A stretch of 64,000 nucleotides of DNA from Ochrobactrum sp. Q0168 (GTDB lineage Bacteria > Pseudomonadota > Alphaproteobacteria > Rhizobiales > Rhizobiaceae). The number at the start of each line of letters is the position of its first letter. Position 1 is the first letter of the stretch. Shown piece by piece: positions 38,804-47,907 of this stretch. The notes under the pieces were generated by a model. It saw only the letters and a program-made list of their open reading frames with translations. It made no database searches and had not been told where the DNA came from. The translations under genes were made by a program, and so were the position numbers. Where the stretch lies: positions 124,001-188,000 of the forward strand of contig NZ_JAELXQ010000007.1 in the NCBI RefSeq assembly GCF_016427605.1, given 5' to 3'.

Positions 38804-38919
38804 TTCGCTTTCGTACCGTCTGCCTATGGCGCACACGGCGATTTCTCGACCAAAAGCGGAACAAGCTTCGGGTGAAAATGCAAGTTTCATCCCCATAGCA
38901 AAGAAATCCACCCACGATC

Positions 38920-38932
38920 TTGACATATGTCA
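38920..38932 (+). promoter_or_regulatory. TTGACA -35 overlapped by TGACATATGTCA palindrome
   Basis: TGACATATGTCA (38921-38932) is a perfect 12-bp palindrome and overlaps TTGACA at 38920-38925, ~95 bases before the small coupled ORF. It is a plausible operator for the amino-acid transporter operon that follows. The rest of the 350-base gap shows no other gene. Confidence 0.6.
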
Positions 38933-39025
38933 TAAGTTGGAATTAGCTTGATTGAAATTGAGCGGATGTCGCTTCGAGGAGACCCTTACTAGGGTGGAGC
39001 ACATCGAGCTTGGGAGGAAATATTT

Positions 39026-39175
39026 GTGACTGGATTGTACACTGCAATCTTCGATTGCGTGATTGCGTACGGCTGTGTTTCAGGTGGAGCATCTGCCTGT
39101 CTGTGGTCGGGCGTGGATCAGGAACTGACTTGTGCCTTGCAGGGTTCTTCGCCTGAACTGGTGAAGTCTCTATGA
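39026..39175 (+). CDS. small ORF (49 aa) translationally coupled to the permease gene
   Basis: GTG at 39026 is preceded by a strong GGGAGGAAATATTT ribosome site. The frame stays open for 49 codons and ends in a TGA that overlaps the permease ATG (ATGA). Translation gives a Cys-containing (four Cys) peptide beginning MTGLYTAIFDCVIAYG. I do not recognise it. It could be a leader peptide for translational coupling, a short conserved protein or a chance frame; the good ribosome site plus perfect coupling favour a real ORF. Confidence 0.5.
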   Translation: MTGLYTAIFDCVIAYGCVSGGASACLWSGVDQELTCALQGSSPELVKSL

Positions 39176-39855
39176 GTTACGAGTTCAGTTTCAGCTTCCT
39201 CAGCCAGTATTGGCCGCTGCTGCTCAAAGGCACTTTGGCGACGATCCAGATGTCCCTGATCGTCACGGCGCTGGGCTTCGTGCTGGGCACGATCTGTGCG
39301 GTTGCCAGCATCAGCAAATACAAGTTCCTGCGCATTCTCGTGGCGATCTATGTCGAGGCGATCCGCAATACACCTCTGCTCGTGCAGCTGTTTCTGGTCT
39401 ATTTCGGGCTGTCCTCCATGGGCGTCAAATTTTCCGCCCAGACCTCGGCGCTGATCGGCCTGACCATCAATGTCGGCGCTTACTCAAGCGAGATCATTCG
39501 TGCCGGCTTGCAGGCCATTCATCCCGGCCAGCTGGAAGCTGCCGACACACTAGGGCTGTCCCGGTTGCAAATGCTCGCAGGCATTATGCTGCCGCCAGCA
39601 CTTGAGAAGGTCTATCCCGCTCTCGTCAGTCAGTATGTGCTGTTGATGCTGGCAACAAGTGTGGCATCGCAGATATCGGCTGAAGAGCTGACCGGAGCTG
39701 CGTCCAGAATCCAGTCGATGACCTTTCGTTCTTTCGAAGTCTATCTCGTCATTCTGGTGATCTATCTCGTCCTTTCCCTATTGATGCGGGGGCTGTTCAA
39801 GCTTCTGGGGTTGGCGTTGTTTCCACGTAAACGCCGTCTTGGCACCAATCTTTAG
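39172..39855 (+). CDS. polar amino-acid ABC permease
   Basis: A 227-aa permease of the HisM/GlnP type. It opens with FLSQYWPLLLKGTLATIQMSLIV, and the EAA loop is HPGQLEAADTLGLSRLQMLAGIMLPPALEK. It is the first transporter gene of a four-gene importer (permease, permease, ATPase, binding protein). Its start overlaps the small ORF stop. Confidence 0.92.
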   Translation: MSYEFSFSFLSQYWPLLLKGTLATIQMSLIVTALGFVLGTICAVASISKYKFLRILVAIYVEAIRNTPLLVQLFLVYFGLSSMGVKFSAQTSALIGLTINVGAYSSEIIRAGLQAIHPGQLEAADTLGLSRLQMLAGIMLPPALEKVYPALVSQYVLLMLATSVASQISAEELTGAASRIQSMTFRSFEVYLVILVIYLVLSLLMRGLFKLLGLALFPRKRRLGTNL

Positions 39856-39864
39856 GAGGTTGGG

Positions 39865-40518
39865 ATGTTTACGAATTTCTCTTGGATTCACATCGAAGTT
39901 CTGCTTCAAGGCTTGGTCTGGACAGTTCTGCTTTCGATCATCGCCTTCATATTCGGCGGCCTGCTTGGCTTTGCCGTGGCGCTGGCTGGAATAGCAAAGA
40001 ACAAGGCTCTGGTTGCTCTGGTCGATGGTTATATCGTTCTGGTGCAGGGCACACCGGTTCTGATCCTGATGTTCATCGTTTACTTCGGTTTGCCGGTCTT
40101 CGGCATTGAAGTTTCGTCGCTTTTTGCGGCCAGCGTTGCGATGACGATCTTCGCCAGCGCCTTCCTTGGCGCTATCTGGCGGGGCAGTCTGCAATCCGTG
40201 CCGCGCACGCAGTGGGAAGCATCCGATTGTCTGGCTCTGACTGGATTGCAGGGGCTGTTCCTTGTCATCATGCCCCAGGCCATTCGCATCGCGACGCCGC
40301 CAACAGTCGGTTTCATGGTTCAGATCGTCAAGAACACGTCGCTCGCATCGATCATCGGCATGGCCGAGATGACCTATATCGGCAAGGAAATCAACGCTTC
40401 GACGTTCCAGCCCTTCACGACCTATCTCGTGATCGCATTCTTCTACTTTTGCATTTGCTTCCCGCTCTCAGCGGCCAGCCGGAAATTCGAGAGGATGTAC
40501 AGTGTCAGCCGTCGTTAA
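39865..40518 (+). CDS. polar amino-acid ABC permease
   Basis: A 217-aa partner permease with IHIEVLLQGLVWTVLLSIIAFIFGG at the N-terminus and the EAA loop PRTQWEASDCLALTGLQGLFLVIMPQAIRIA. A strong AGGAGG ribosome site precedes the ATG. The ATPase gene overlaps its end. Confidence 0.92.
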   Translation: MFTNFSWIHIEVLLQGLVWTVLLSIIAFIFGGLLGFAVALAGIAKNKALVALVDGYIVLVQGTPVLILMFIVYFGLPVFGIEVSSLFAASVAMTIFASAFLGAIWRGSLQSVPRTQWEASDCLALTGLQGLFLVIMPQAIRIATPPTVGFMVQIVKNTSLASIIGMAEMTYIGKEINASTFQPFTTYLVIAFFYFCICFPLSAASRKFERMYSVSRR

Positions 40519-41230
40519 GTTTGTTGACGTTCATAAAAGCTATGGCTCGCTGCCGGTGCTCAGAGGTATTAATCTCGAAATTGAGAAGGGGCAGGTTGTT
40601 GCTCTGATCGGGCGAAGTGGTTCCGGCAAAAGCACAGCGCTTCGCTGTGTCGACCGGCTCGAAACCGTCAATAGCGGGGATATCTGGGTTTGTGATCACC
40701 GTGTCAGTGATCCCCATCTCAATCTGCGCGCGCTCCGACAGGATGTTGGCATTGTCTTCCAGAGCTACAATCTGTTTCCCCATCTGACGGTTGAGCAAAA
40801 CATCACTTTGGCGCTGCGCTGGGTCAAGAAACTGACAAGACCAGCGGCGCGGGAAATAGCCGAGACAGTTCTGCGGCAGGTTGGACTGGCGGAAAAGATC
40901 GATTCCTATCCCGAACAATTGTCCGGCGGGCAACAGCAGCGCGTGGCCATTGCCCGATCACTTGCGGTGAAGCCGAAGGTCATGCTGTTTGACGAGGTTA
41001 CCTCGGCGCTCGATCCGGAACTGACCGGCGAAGTGCTAAAGGTCATCGAGGATCTTGCCAGAAATGGCATGACAATGCTGCTCGTCACCCACGAAATGGA
41101 TTTTGCCAAGCGCGTGGCGGACAAGGTTGTCTTCATGCATCAGGGCCTGATTTGCGAGCAGGGTGGGCCGGCAATTCTGGCCAGCCCGCAAACACACGAA
41201 TTGCGCAGCTTTGTTGGCGCGCATCACTAA
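40502..41230 (+). CDS. polar amino-acid ABC ATPase
   Basis: A 242-aa GlnQ-type ATPase starting on GTG (40502) with GAGAGGA upstream and overlapping the upstream permease gene by 17 bases. Walker A is GRSGSGKST, the signature is [15 protein letters not shown] and Walker B reads MLFDEVTSALD, where the usual Pro of DEPTSALD is Val. That position is not catalytic, so activity should be kept. Confidence 0.93.
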   Translation: MSAVVKFVDVHKSYGSLPVLRGINLEIEKGQVVALIGRSGSGKSTALRCVDRLETVNSGDIWVCDHRVSDPHLNLRALRQDVGIVFQSYNLFPHLTVEQNITLALRWVKKLTRPAAREIAETVLRQVGLAEKIDSYPEQLSGGQQQRVAIARSLAVKPKVMLFDEVTSALDPELTGEVLKVIEDLARNGMTMLLVTHEMDFAKRVADKVVFMHQGLICEQGGPAILASPQTHELRSFVGAHH

Positions 41231-41293
41231 CCATCCAATCAAAGCATGTGGTGTCGATGAGGAGCGACACCATCAACAACAGGAGGAGGAAAT

Positions 41294-42124
41294 ATGACTA
41301 TTCTGAACAAAAGAAAATTTCTGGCGATGATGGGTCTTGGCATCGGCATGGCTGCCATGCTGGCGCAGCCGTCCTTTGCCGATCAGCTGGACACAATCCG
41401 CCAGCGTGGCAAGCTGCAAGTCGCTATTGATCTTGGCAACCCGCCCTATGCGATGCGCGATGCGAAGTTCCAGCCGACTGGCTCCGAAGTCGAAACGGCA
41501 CAGTTGCTGGCCAAAGACATGGGCGTGGATATCGAGTTTCTGACAGTCCCGACCTCGGGGCGTATTCCCTTCCTGGTTTCGGGCAAGGCTGATCTGGCCG
41601 TGTCGACGCTGTCGATAACAAAGGAGCGGCTTGAGGTGGTGGATTTCAGCATTCCTTATGCTGAAACCGCAATCGTCGTTGCCGCTCCCAAAGAAGCAAA
41701 CGTGAAGTCCTATGCGGATCTGGCAAATGCGTCGGTCGCCGTCACACGCGGTACGGTCAACGATACCAATCTGACGGAAAAGACGGCGGATGTTTCCGGC
41801 GTCCAGATCGTGCGGTTTGAAGATGATCCGACATCGAGCGCGGCGGTCACCAGCGGCCAGATTGCAATCTATGCAACGTCCCGCCCGCTTCTGACCGAGT
41901 TGGTCAAGGCCAATCCCAAGCTCGACCTCGAAGAGAAATTTGTCGCCAAGGCTTATCCGCTCGGCATTGCGCTTCGCAAGAACGAGCCAAAGCTCAAGTT
42001 ATGGATTGACGCCTGGATCAAGACCAATCTCGACAATGGCAAGTTGATCGACATTTACGAAAAATACCACGGCGGTCGTCTGGACCCGCAGAAGCTGCTG
42101 GCCAGTGATTTGCCTCGGTCGTGA
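41294..42124 (+). CDS. polar amino-acid binding protein (family 3)
   Basis: A 276-aa family-3 binding protein with a Lys-rich n-region and hydrophobic signal (MTILNKRKFLAMMGLGIG) cut near SFADQL. The mature part shows IRQRGKLQVAIDLGNPPYAMRD and FLVSGKADLAVSTLSITKERLEVVDFS. A very strong ribosome site (AGGAGGAGGAAAT) fits high expression of the binding protein. It recognises an unknown polar ligand; SDR and RraA genes downstream suggest breakdown to a 2-oxo acid. Confidence 0.9.
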   Translation: MTILNKRKFLAMMGLGIGMAAMLAQPSFADQLDTIRQRGKLQVAIDLGNPPYAMRDAKFQPTGSEVETAQLLAKDMGVDIEFLTVPTSGRIPFLVSGKADLAVSTLSITKERLEVVDFSIPYAETAIVVAAPKEANVKSYADLANASVAVTRGTVNDTNLTEKTADVSGVQIVRFEDDPTSSAAVTSGQIAIYATSRPLLTELVKANPKLDLEEKFVAKAYPLGIALRKNEPKLKLWIDAWIKTNLDNGKLIDIYEKYHGGRLDPQKLLASDLPRS

Positions 42125-42133
42125 CGAAGCTGT

Positions 42134-42167
42134 CGTGGCGGGGGGGGGAGAAACCCGCCCCCCCACG
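42134..42167. terminator. hairpin with 9-G and 7-C tracts after the binding-protein gene
   Basis: A run of nine G (42140-42148) and a run of seven C (42158-42164), flanked by CGTG and CACG, can fold into a stem of about ten pairs. A second pairing, GGCGGG with CCCGCC, is also possible. No T-run follows. It lies ~10 bases past the gene stop, in the gap before the SDR gene. Confidence 0.5.
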
Positions 42168-42355
42168 GCGTTGGGCTGGGTACTGGTGGGACGGGACCTT
42201 GCTCTTGAGAACTTGGACGATCCCGAAACCAGTAGATGAGAGCGCATCCCGAGAAGTGTGAAACGGCTTTCGGAAAAGATGCGCGTTAAAACAAACATTT
42301 TGAGCGCCGATCTGGTCCGATCAGATCGAAACGAGTTCTAAGGTGCAGGAACGAA

Positions 42356-43177
42356 ATGATGACAGACAAGTTCAGTGTAAGAGACAAGATTGCCATTGTG
42401 ACTGGCGGGTTGGGGCAGCTTGGAACGCAGTTCAGCAAATCGCTCGCGGAATCTGGCGCCAAGGTCGCGATCTTCACTCGCCGGGCAATCGACGCTGCCG
42501 ATCTTGAAGCGAAGTTTCCGGGCTTGACGAAGAACATTCGCGTTTATGTCGCGAGTGTTACGGACAAGGCCAGCCTTGAGCAGGCAACCGAACAGCTCAT
42601 CGCCGATTGGGGCGTGCCGCATATTCTGGTCAATAATGCAGGCATCGATTCAAAGCCCTCGGGTTCGGCAGACCAGAACAGTCCATTTGAAATCTACCCG
42701 CAGAAATACTGGAACGAGATCATCGAGACCAATCTGACGGGTGTGATGCTGTGCTGTCAGGTCATCGGCTCGAAGATGGCTGATGCCCGACGCGGCAGTA
42801 TCATCAATGTCGGTTCGATCTACGGCATCGTGTCGCCCAATCAGGCGCTCTATGCGTATCGCGAGGCACGAGATGGCGAGCCTTTCATCAAGGCCGTCTC
42901 CTATGCGGCTTCCAAATCCGGTCTTGTCAACTTGACCCGCTATCTTGGCACCTATTGGGGAACCAAGAATGTCCGGGTAAACCTGATTTCATTCGGTGGC
43001 GTGAAAACCGCAAACTTCGACAAGGAATTTGTGGATGCGTTTCTTGAACGCGTGCCGATGCACCGACAAGCTGAGATCGATGAATATAATGGCGTGATAC
43101 AGTTTCTGGCATCCGATGCCTCGTCCTATATGACGGGCTCGAATGTCGTCGTCGATGGAGGCTTTACGGCATGGTGA
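42356..43177 (+). CDS. SDR-family oxidoreductase
   Basis: A 273-aa short-chain dehydrogenase with TGGLGQLG nucleotide loop, NNAG, Ser in INVGSIYGIV and YAASK. Between the Ser and Tyr lies an extra segment (NQALYAYREARDGEPFIKAV) not usual in classical SDRs, a possible lid. The C-terminus shows ASSYMTGSNVVVDGGF. The start is at the first of two ATGs. It lies between the importer and GntR/RraA genes and overlaps the GntR start. Confidence 0.9.
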   Translation: MMTDKFSVRDKIAIVTGGLGQLGTQFSKSLAESGAKVAIFTRRAIDAADLEAKFPGLTKNIRVYVASVTDKASLEQATEQLIADWGVPHILVNNAGIDSKPSGSADQNSPFEIYPQKYWNEIIETNLTGVMLCCQVIGSKMADARRGSIINVGSIYGIVSPNQALYAYREARDGEPFIKAVSYAASKSGLVNLTRYLGTYWGTKNVRVNLISFGGVKTANFDKEFVDAFLERVPMHRQAEIDEYNGVIQFLASDASSYMTGSNVVVDGGFTAW

Positions 43178-43950
43178 CAGAACAGGCAGACAATCGATAT
43201 CTGACGAGGCGCGCGTTACCTGATCGTGACAAGCTGCACGTCTCCGTCGTTGAGGCGTTGGAAGCACAAATTCTTTCCGGCAAACTCAAGATTGGCGATC
43301 GTCTGCCTGCCGAAGCCGCAATGGCGCGTGAATTCAATGTAAGCACGCGATCTGTTCGTGAAGCGCTTCAAATTCTCGAAACAAAGGGTCTCGTTCGCCG
43401 CAAACACGGTGAAAGAGCGCTTGTTGTACGCGACGATGTCGGAGAGTTTCTCGGTTCGCTTGCAACGACTGTCAAACAGCTCTTTGCCAATAATTCCGAC
43501 TATCTCGTCCAACTGATGGATGTGCGCCGGATCATCGAGACTGAAGTCGTGACGCGACTGAGTTCGGAAGACTTGGTGATGACGCCGGAAGTCGACGAGG
43601 CGCTTGCCAGTATGCGGGCTGCGGCTGACGCCAATGACATGGCCCGTTTCACCGACAGTGACGCCGCTTTCCATCTCGGGCTCGTGCATTCCGTGGGCAA
43701 CGAGATCCTCAATGTCGTCTATGACAATCTTTTCTCGATCATCATCGACGTCATCCGGGTCACGAGCCGCGTACCGAACAAATCGCTGGAAGACGGGTTT
43801 GCCGAGCATGAGGAAATTTACAACCTCATCAAGGCTAGAGAACCCGAGACCGCCCGGCAATCCATTCGCAGACAGATCGATGAAAGTTCGCGTTATCTCA
43901 AGGTGGCGCTGGACAATTCAAATCTTAAGAACAAGGTCAAAACCAAATGA
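43171..43950 (+). CDS. GntR-family regulator (FCD)
   Basis: A 259-aa regulator with winged HTH (KLHVSVVEALEAQILSGKLKIGDRLPAEAAMAREFNVSTRSVREAL, read in parts) and an FCD domain (VQLMDVRRIIETEVVTRL; DAAFHLGLVHSVGNEI; FAEHEEIYNLI). It starts inside the SDR stop region (ATGGTGA) and its own stop overlaps the RraA ATG (ATGA). It probably regulates this operon; the TGACATATGTCA palindrome at 38921 is the best operator candidate. Confidence 0.88.
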   Translation: MVTEQADNRYLTRRALPDRDKLHVSVVEALEAQILSGKLKIGDRLPAEAAMAREFNVSTRSVREALQILETKGLVRRKHGERALVVRDDVGEFLGSLATTVKQLFANNSDYLVQLMDVRRIIETEVVTRLSSEDLVMTPEVDEALASMRAAADANDMARFTDSDAAFHLGLVHSVGNEILNVVYDNLFSIIIDVIRVTSRVPNKSLEDGFAEHEEIYNLIKAREPETARQSIRRQIDESSRYLKVALDNSNLKNKVKTK

Positions 43951-44624
43951 GCAACTTCGATTATTCCGATACAGACTGGGCGTCGATCGAGCGTCTTTCG
44001 AAATGGTATTCCGGCGATGTCCATGACAGTCTGGAACAACTTGGCGGCTGGGGGTATCTGGACGGTATATCGTTACAGGGTGAATTGAAGCCGGGCGAAG
44101 TGGTCTGCGGTCCAGCAGTCACGGTGCAGTTTGCGCCTAGCGAGCGTCGCAATCAGCCGCAGGATGTCTATCACAACGCCATCGACAACGCGCCAAAGGG
44201 CGGTATTGTTGTCGTTGATGCGTCCTGCGCGCAAGGCTCATGCTCGGGAGAGCTGATGAGCACAGGCGCGAAAACGCGGGGCGCTGCGGCTACGATCGTC
44301 AACGGAACGGTGCGTGATATCGCGCAGGTTCGCCATCTCGGCTATCCGCTTTTCGGTCGTGCACGGTCTCCGGTTTCGGTGTCTGGCAAGATGGAACCGA
44401 AGCTGTCGCAAGTTCCAATCGAAATCACCGGCGTGAAGATCATGCCGGGCGACGTCATCTTCGCGGATATCGATGGCGTTGTCGTCATCCCCAAGGCCAT
44501 GGTTGCAGCAGTCGCTGATCAGGCCGACAAGCTGGGCGCAAACGAAGCTTCGGCCCGAGACCGTATTCTGGGTGGCGAAAAGCTCCAGTCAGTGTGGCCG
44601 GTGGAGTCGAAATACGGCGCCTGA
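43947..44624 (+). CDS. RraA-family aldolase/demethylmenaquinone-methyltransferase-like protein
   Basis: A 225-aa RraA-fold protein (HMG aldolase/oxaloacetate decarboxylase branch, formerly called demethylmenaquinone methyltransferase). Visible are the VVVDASCAQGSCSGELMSTGAKTRGAAATIVNGTVRDIAQVRHLGYPLFGRARSP region (taken in pieces: GAAATIVNGTVRD is the signature) and GDVIFADIDGVVVIPK. It cleaves or decarboxylates 4-hydroxy-2-oxo acids with a divalent metal. In this operon it could be the last step after SDR oxidation. RNase-E inhibitor function is unlikely given the context. Confidence 0.88.
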   Translation: MSNFDYSDTDWASIERLSKWYSGDVHDSLEQLGGWGYLDGISLQGELKPGEVVCGPAVTVQFAPSERRNQPQDVYHNAIDNAPKGGIVVVDASCAQGSCSGELMSTGAKTRGAAATIVNGTVRDIAQVRHLGYPLFGRARSPVSVSGKMEPKLSQVPIEITGVKIMPGDVIFADIDGVVVIPKAMVAAVADQADKLGANEASARDRILGGEKLQSVWPVESKYGA

Positions 44625-44644
44625 TTAAGTGCGTGATAACATAA

Positions 44645-44671
44645 AAAAGGCCGCCCTTGAGGCGGCCTTTT
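44645..44671. terminator. bidirectional terminator between RraA and the binding-protein gene
   Basis: AAAAGGCCGCC and GGCGGCCTTTT form an 11-bp stem with a CTTGA loop and A/T tracts on both sides. It serves the convergent RraA (plus) and nopaline-type binding-protein (minus) transcripts. Confidence 0.93.
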
Positions 44672-44693
44672 CATAATATCGCGGATGAACCGA

Positions 44694-45545
44694 TTACGGC
44701 GTCACGTCGAAGCCGAACCACTTTTCCGAGAGGCGCTTGATGGTACCATCAGCCTTGGCGGCTTCAATGGCTTCATTGAACATCTTCTGAAGTTCAGGTT
44801 CGTTCTTGCGAAGACCAACGGCAACGCCGCGACCCAGAATGCCACCCTTAAAGAAAGGACCGGTCATGACGATATCTTCGTTGCCCGGCTTCTTGGCGGC
44901 ATCGCTGAGATAAGCCAGCGAAGCGACGACGAGATCGACGCGGCCCGACTTGAGGTCGAGGTCATGCTGATCGGTGGTCTTGTATTCGCGGATATCGGCA
45001 GAATCCTTGAAATACTTGTCGAGCAGCGACAGGCCGAGCGAGGCAGTCTGTACACCGATGGTGCGGCCCTTGATTTCAGCCTTGACGTCGTCAATGGCCT
45101 TCTGGGCGGCGGCTTCGTCCTTGGCCAGATAGAGCGTTTCGCCCGTATGCGGCAGCTTGGCGAAAGGGCTGTCCTTCAGGGTGGCGAAGGTCTGCGGGGT
45201 CAAGCCATAAGAGACGGAAAAGTCGATGGTTTCTTCGCGCTTCGGCGTAGCGGTAAGGCCAGCCATGATTGCGTCGAACTTGCCTGCATTCAAGGCCGGG
45301 ATGATGCCGTCGAAAGGCTGTGCAATCATGGTGCACTCAACCTTCATGCGGGCGCAGAGGTCTTTGCTCAGTTCGATTTCATAGCCGTCCAGCGTGCCGT
45401 CTGGCTTGGTGAAATTATACGGACGGAAAGCGCCTTCAGTTGCGATGGTGATCTTGGTCCACTTCTTCTCTTCGGCATGGGCCGAAGCAGCGGTCACAAC
45501 GAGGGCCGAAACGAGAAGGGCTTTGAACAATCCCTTGGTCTTCAT
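44694..45545 (-). CDS. nopaline/octopine/basic amino-acid type binding protein (family 3)
   Basis: A 283-aa family-3 binding protein with signal peptide (GLFKALLVSALVVTAASAHAEE). From memory it resembles NocT/OccT: WTKITIATEGAFRPYNFTKPDG, LDGYEIELSKDLCARM, CTMIAQPFDGIIPALNAGKFDAIM and a C-terminus RLSEKWFGFDVTP. It is therefore likely to bind a basic or opine-like ligand. AAGGTAATTAAG precedes the ATG at 45545. It is the last gene of a minus-strand operon starting at the SDR at 50.2 kb. A second binding protein of similar type lies at 53.0 kb. Confidence 0.9.
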   Translation of the reverse strand: MKTKGLFKALLVSALVVTAASAHAEEKKWTKITIATEGAFRPYNFTKPDGTLDGYEIELSKDLCARMKVECTMIAQPFDGIIPALNAGKFDAIMAGLTATPKREETIDFSVSYGLTPQTFATLKDSPFAKLPHTGETLYLAKDEAAAQKAIDDVKAEIKGRTIGVQTASLGLSLLDKYFKDSADIREYKTTDQHDLDLKSGRVDLVVASLAYLSDAAKKPGNEDIVMTGPFFKGGILGRGVAVGLRKNEPELQKMFNEAIEAAKADGTIKRLSEKWFGFDVTP

Positions 45546-45611
45546 CTTAATTACCTTACTGCAGTTAAGTGCTGAGCGGTCTTTTGGCATAAATCAGTGA
45601 CGTTTGAAATA

Positions 45612-46406
45612 TCAGCCAGCGTTTTCGTGGCTGATAAACTTGCGAAAACGCTCTGATTTGGAGTTTGTGAACACATCTTCGGGCGCACCGTCTTCTTCAA
45701 CGAGCCCCTGATGGACGAAGACGACCCGGTTTGACACGTCGCGTGCAAAGCCCATTTCGTGGGTGACCACAAGCATGGTGCGGCCTTCTTCGGCCAAGCC
45801 GCGCATAACGCGCAGCACTTCGCCGACGAGTTCAGGATCAAGCGCGGAGGTCGGTTCGTCGAACAGCATGACCTTTGGCTTCATCGCCAGCGCGCGTGCA
45901 ATGGCGGCGCGCTGTTGCTGACCGCCGGAGAGATGCGACGGGTAGAAGTCGCGCTTGTCTGCGATGCCAACCTTGGCGAGCAGCGTTTCGGCTTCTGCGA
46001 TGCATTCCGCGCGCTGCCGACCCTGAACATAAATCGGCGCTTCGATGATGTTTTCAAGAATGGTCTTGTGCGACCACAGATTGAAGCTTTGAAAAACCAT
46101 GCCCAGTTCAGAGCGGATCCGGGAGACCTGCTTCTTTTCGGCGGGGTAGGCTTCGCCCTTGGAGTTCTTGGCCATCCGGATAGTCTCACCGGAAACGGTC
46201 ACGGTGCCGGATGTTGGAATTTCCAGAAGGTTGATGCAGCGCAGCAAAGTGGATTTTCCCGACCCCGAAGAGCCGAGGATAGAAATGACTTCGCCTTCGC
46301 GCGCTTCAAGCGAAATGCCCTTCAGCACTTCATTCGCGCCAAAGCTTTTACGCAGGTTTTCGACTTTTAGCGCCACCGGTGCGTTAGGAGAGATGGCTTT
46401 GCTCAC
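45612..46406 (-). CDS. ABC ATPase, HisP/OccP type
   Basis: A 264-aa ATPase starting on GTG (46406), overlapping the upstream permease stop (GTGA). Walker A is GSSGSGKST, the signature [15 protein letters not shown] and Walker [12 protein letters not shown]. The insert between Walker A and the Q-loop ([25 protein letters not shown]) is typical of the HisP/OccP branch. GAAGGAAAAA is the ribosome site. Confidence 0.93.
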   Translation of the reverse strand: MSKAISPNAPVALKVENLRKSFGANEVLKGISLEAREGEVISILGSSGSGKSTLLRCINLLEIPTSGTVTVSGETIRMAKNSKGEAYPAEKKQVSRIRSELGMVFQSFNLWSHKTILENIIEAPIYVQGRQRAECIAEAETLLAKVGIADKRDFYPSHLSGGQQQRAAIARALAMKPKVMLFDEPTSALDPELVGEVLRVMRGLAEEGRTMLVVTHEMGFARDVSNRVVFVHQGLVEEDGAPEDVFTNSKSERFRKFISHENAG

Positions 46407-47122
46407 GATGTTTTTCCTTCGGTGGAGATGCTGACGGCTGGCTGGCGCAAATAGGGCGTGAGCCTGTATTCGGCGATCAGGAGCAAGCGTGTCAAAACGA
46501 AATTGATAGCCAGATAGATGGCGCCCGCAATCACGAACACCTCAATCACGCGGTAGCTTTCGGCAATGAGCTTGGCCGCAATGCCTGTGACTTCCATGAG
46601 CGTGATGATGGAGGCAAGCGAGGTCGCCTTGATCATCGATATCATCTCATTGCCATAGCCGGGCAGCGCCTGACGGATAGCCAGCGGCATCACTACTCTG
46701 CGGAAGCAGGTGAAACGCGACATGCCACAGGCTTTTGCTGCCTCAATCTGGCCGTGCGGCACCGACAATAGGCCGCCGCGAATGATTTCGCTCGCATAGG
46801 CCGCATTATTCAGCGTCAGCGCGATGATCGCGCACCAATATGGTTCACGGAGTATGGGCCAAAGGAACGAATAGCGAATGGTCGAAAACTGGCTGAGGCC
46901 ATAATAGATGATGAAGATCTGCACCAGAAGCGGTGTGCCACGGAACACGAAAACATAGAGCCGGGCAATCCAGTCGAGGGCGCTTATTCCCGACAGACGC
47001 ATCATGGCAAAGAGCAGGGCAAGAATTGCGCCGCACACAATGGAGATGGCCGCAAGCTGAAGTGTCAGCGGCACGCCGCCCATCATTGCAAGAAAGGACT
47101 CTGTATAGAATTGAAGGTTCAT
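46403..47122 (-). CDS. ABC permease, HisM/OccM type
   Basis: A 239-aa permease with N-terminal [26 protein letters not shown] loop [29 protein letters not shown] and C-terminal helix [16 protein letters not shown]. It overlaps the upstream permease stop by four bases (ATGA). Confidence 0.93.
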   Translation of the reverse strand: MNLQFYTESFLAMMGGVPLTLQLAAISIVCGAILALLFAMMRLSGISALDWIARLYVFVFRGTPLLVQIFIIYYGLSQFSTIRYSFLWPILREPYWCAIIALTLNNAAYASEIIRGGLLSVPHGQIEAAKACGMSRFTCFRRVVMPLAIRQALPGYGNEMISMIKATSLASIITLMEVTGIAAKLIAESYRVIEVFVIAGAIYLAINFVLTRLLLIAEYRLTPYLRQPAVSISTEGKTS

Positions 47123-47835
47123 TTCGCCCTCCTGACGCCGCGCGAGAAGTGACGTTCAGCGGCTTGCAGGATGCCGCCGGAAACGGAGGAAATCAGCAGA
47201 TAGAGAGCGCCTGCGATCAGGAAGAAGTTGAAGGGCAAGCCGGTGGAGCCTGCGCCAATCTGTGCCTGACGCAGAATATCGACCACACCAACGACGGATA
47301 TCAGCGCAGATTCCTTCAGGGCAACCTGCCAGACATTGCCAAGTCCCGGCAGCGCATGCCGCAGGGCCAGCGGCGCGATAATGCGGCGAAACTTCAGTGC
47401 CTGGCCCATGCCGCAGGCAGATGCCGCTTCAAGCTCTCCCTTGGAGACGGCTCGAAACGCACCACGAAACACTTCCGTATGATGTGCACCGCAGGAAATG
47501 CCAATTGCCAGAACGCCAGCCAGAAAAGCGGGGAAACCGATGAAACCCTGTGCGCCGAAGAACTTGCCGAGCGCTGTGATGGCGGCGCTGCCGCCAAAAT
47601 AGAACAGATAGATCACCAGAAGATCGGGGATACCACGAATGATGGTGGTATAGCCATCAGCAACGCCGCGCAGTGTGCGTCCGCCGGAAATCTTTGCCCA
47701 TGCAGCCAAAACACCAATCGTTGCGCCAAGCAGAAAGCCGACGACGGCCAGCGAGACCGTTACCAGAGACGCCATCACGAGAACATAGCCCCAGCCATCG
47801 GGGCCGAAGCTTAAAATATCGAAAAAAGCCTTCAT
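47119..47835 (-). CDS. ABC permease, HisQ/OccQ type
   Basis: A 238-aa permease with SFGPDGWGYVLVMASLVTVSLA at the N-terminus and EAA loop SKGELEAASACGMGQALKFRRIIAPLALR. It pairs with the downstream permease. It follows the M20 gene after a ~70-base gap on the same strand. Confidence 0.92.
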   Translation of the reverse strand: MKAFFDILSFGPDGWGYVLVMASLVTVSLAVVGFLLGATIGVLAAWAKISGGRTLRGVADGYTTIIRGIPDLLVIYLFYFGGSAAITALGKFFGAQGFIGFPAFLAGVLAIGISCGAHHTEVFRGAFRAVSKGELEAASACGMGQALKFRRIIAPLALRHALPGLGNVWQVALKESALISVVGVVDILRQAQIGAGSTGLPFNFFLIAGALYLLISSVSGGILQAAERHFSRGVRRAK

Positions 47836-47907
47836 GATGCTTCAGGCCAATTCTTGAAGGAGCGATTGAACTTCATTTCACTTTCCGGCGGCTGCATTGG
47901 CCGTCTT

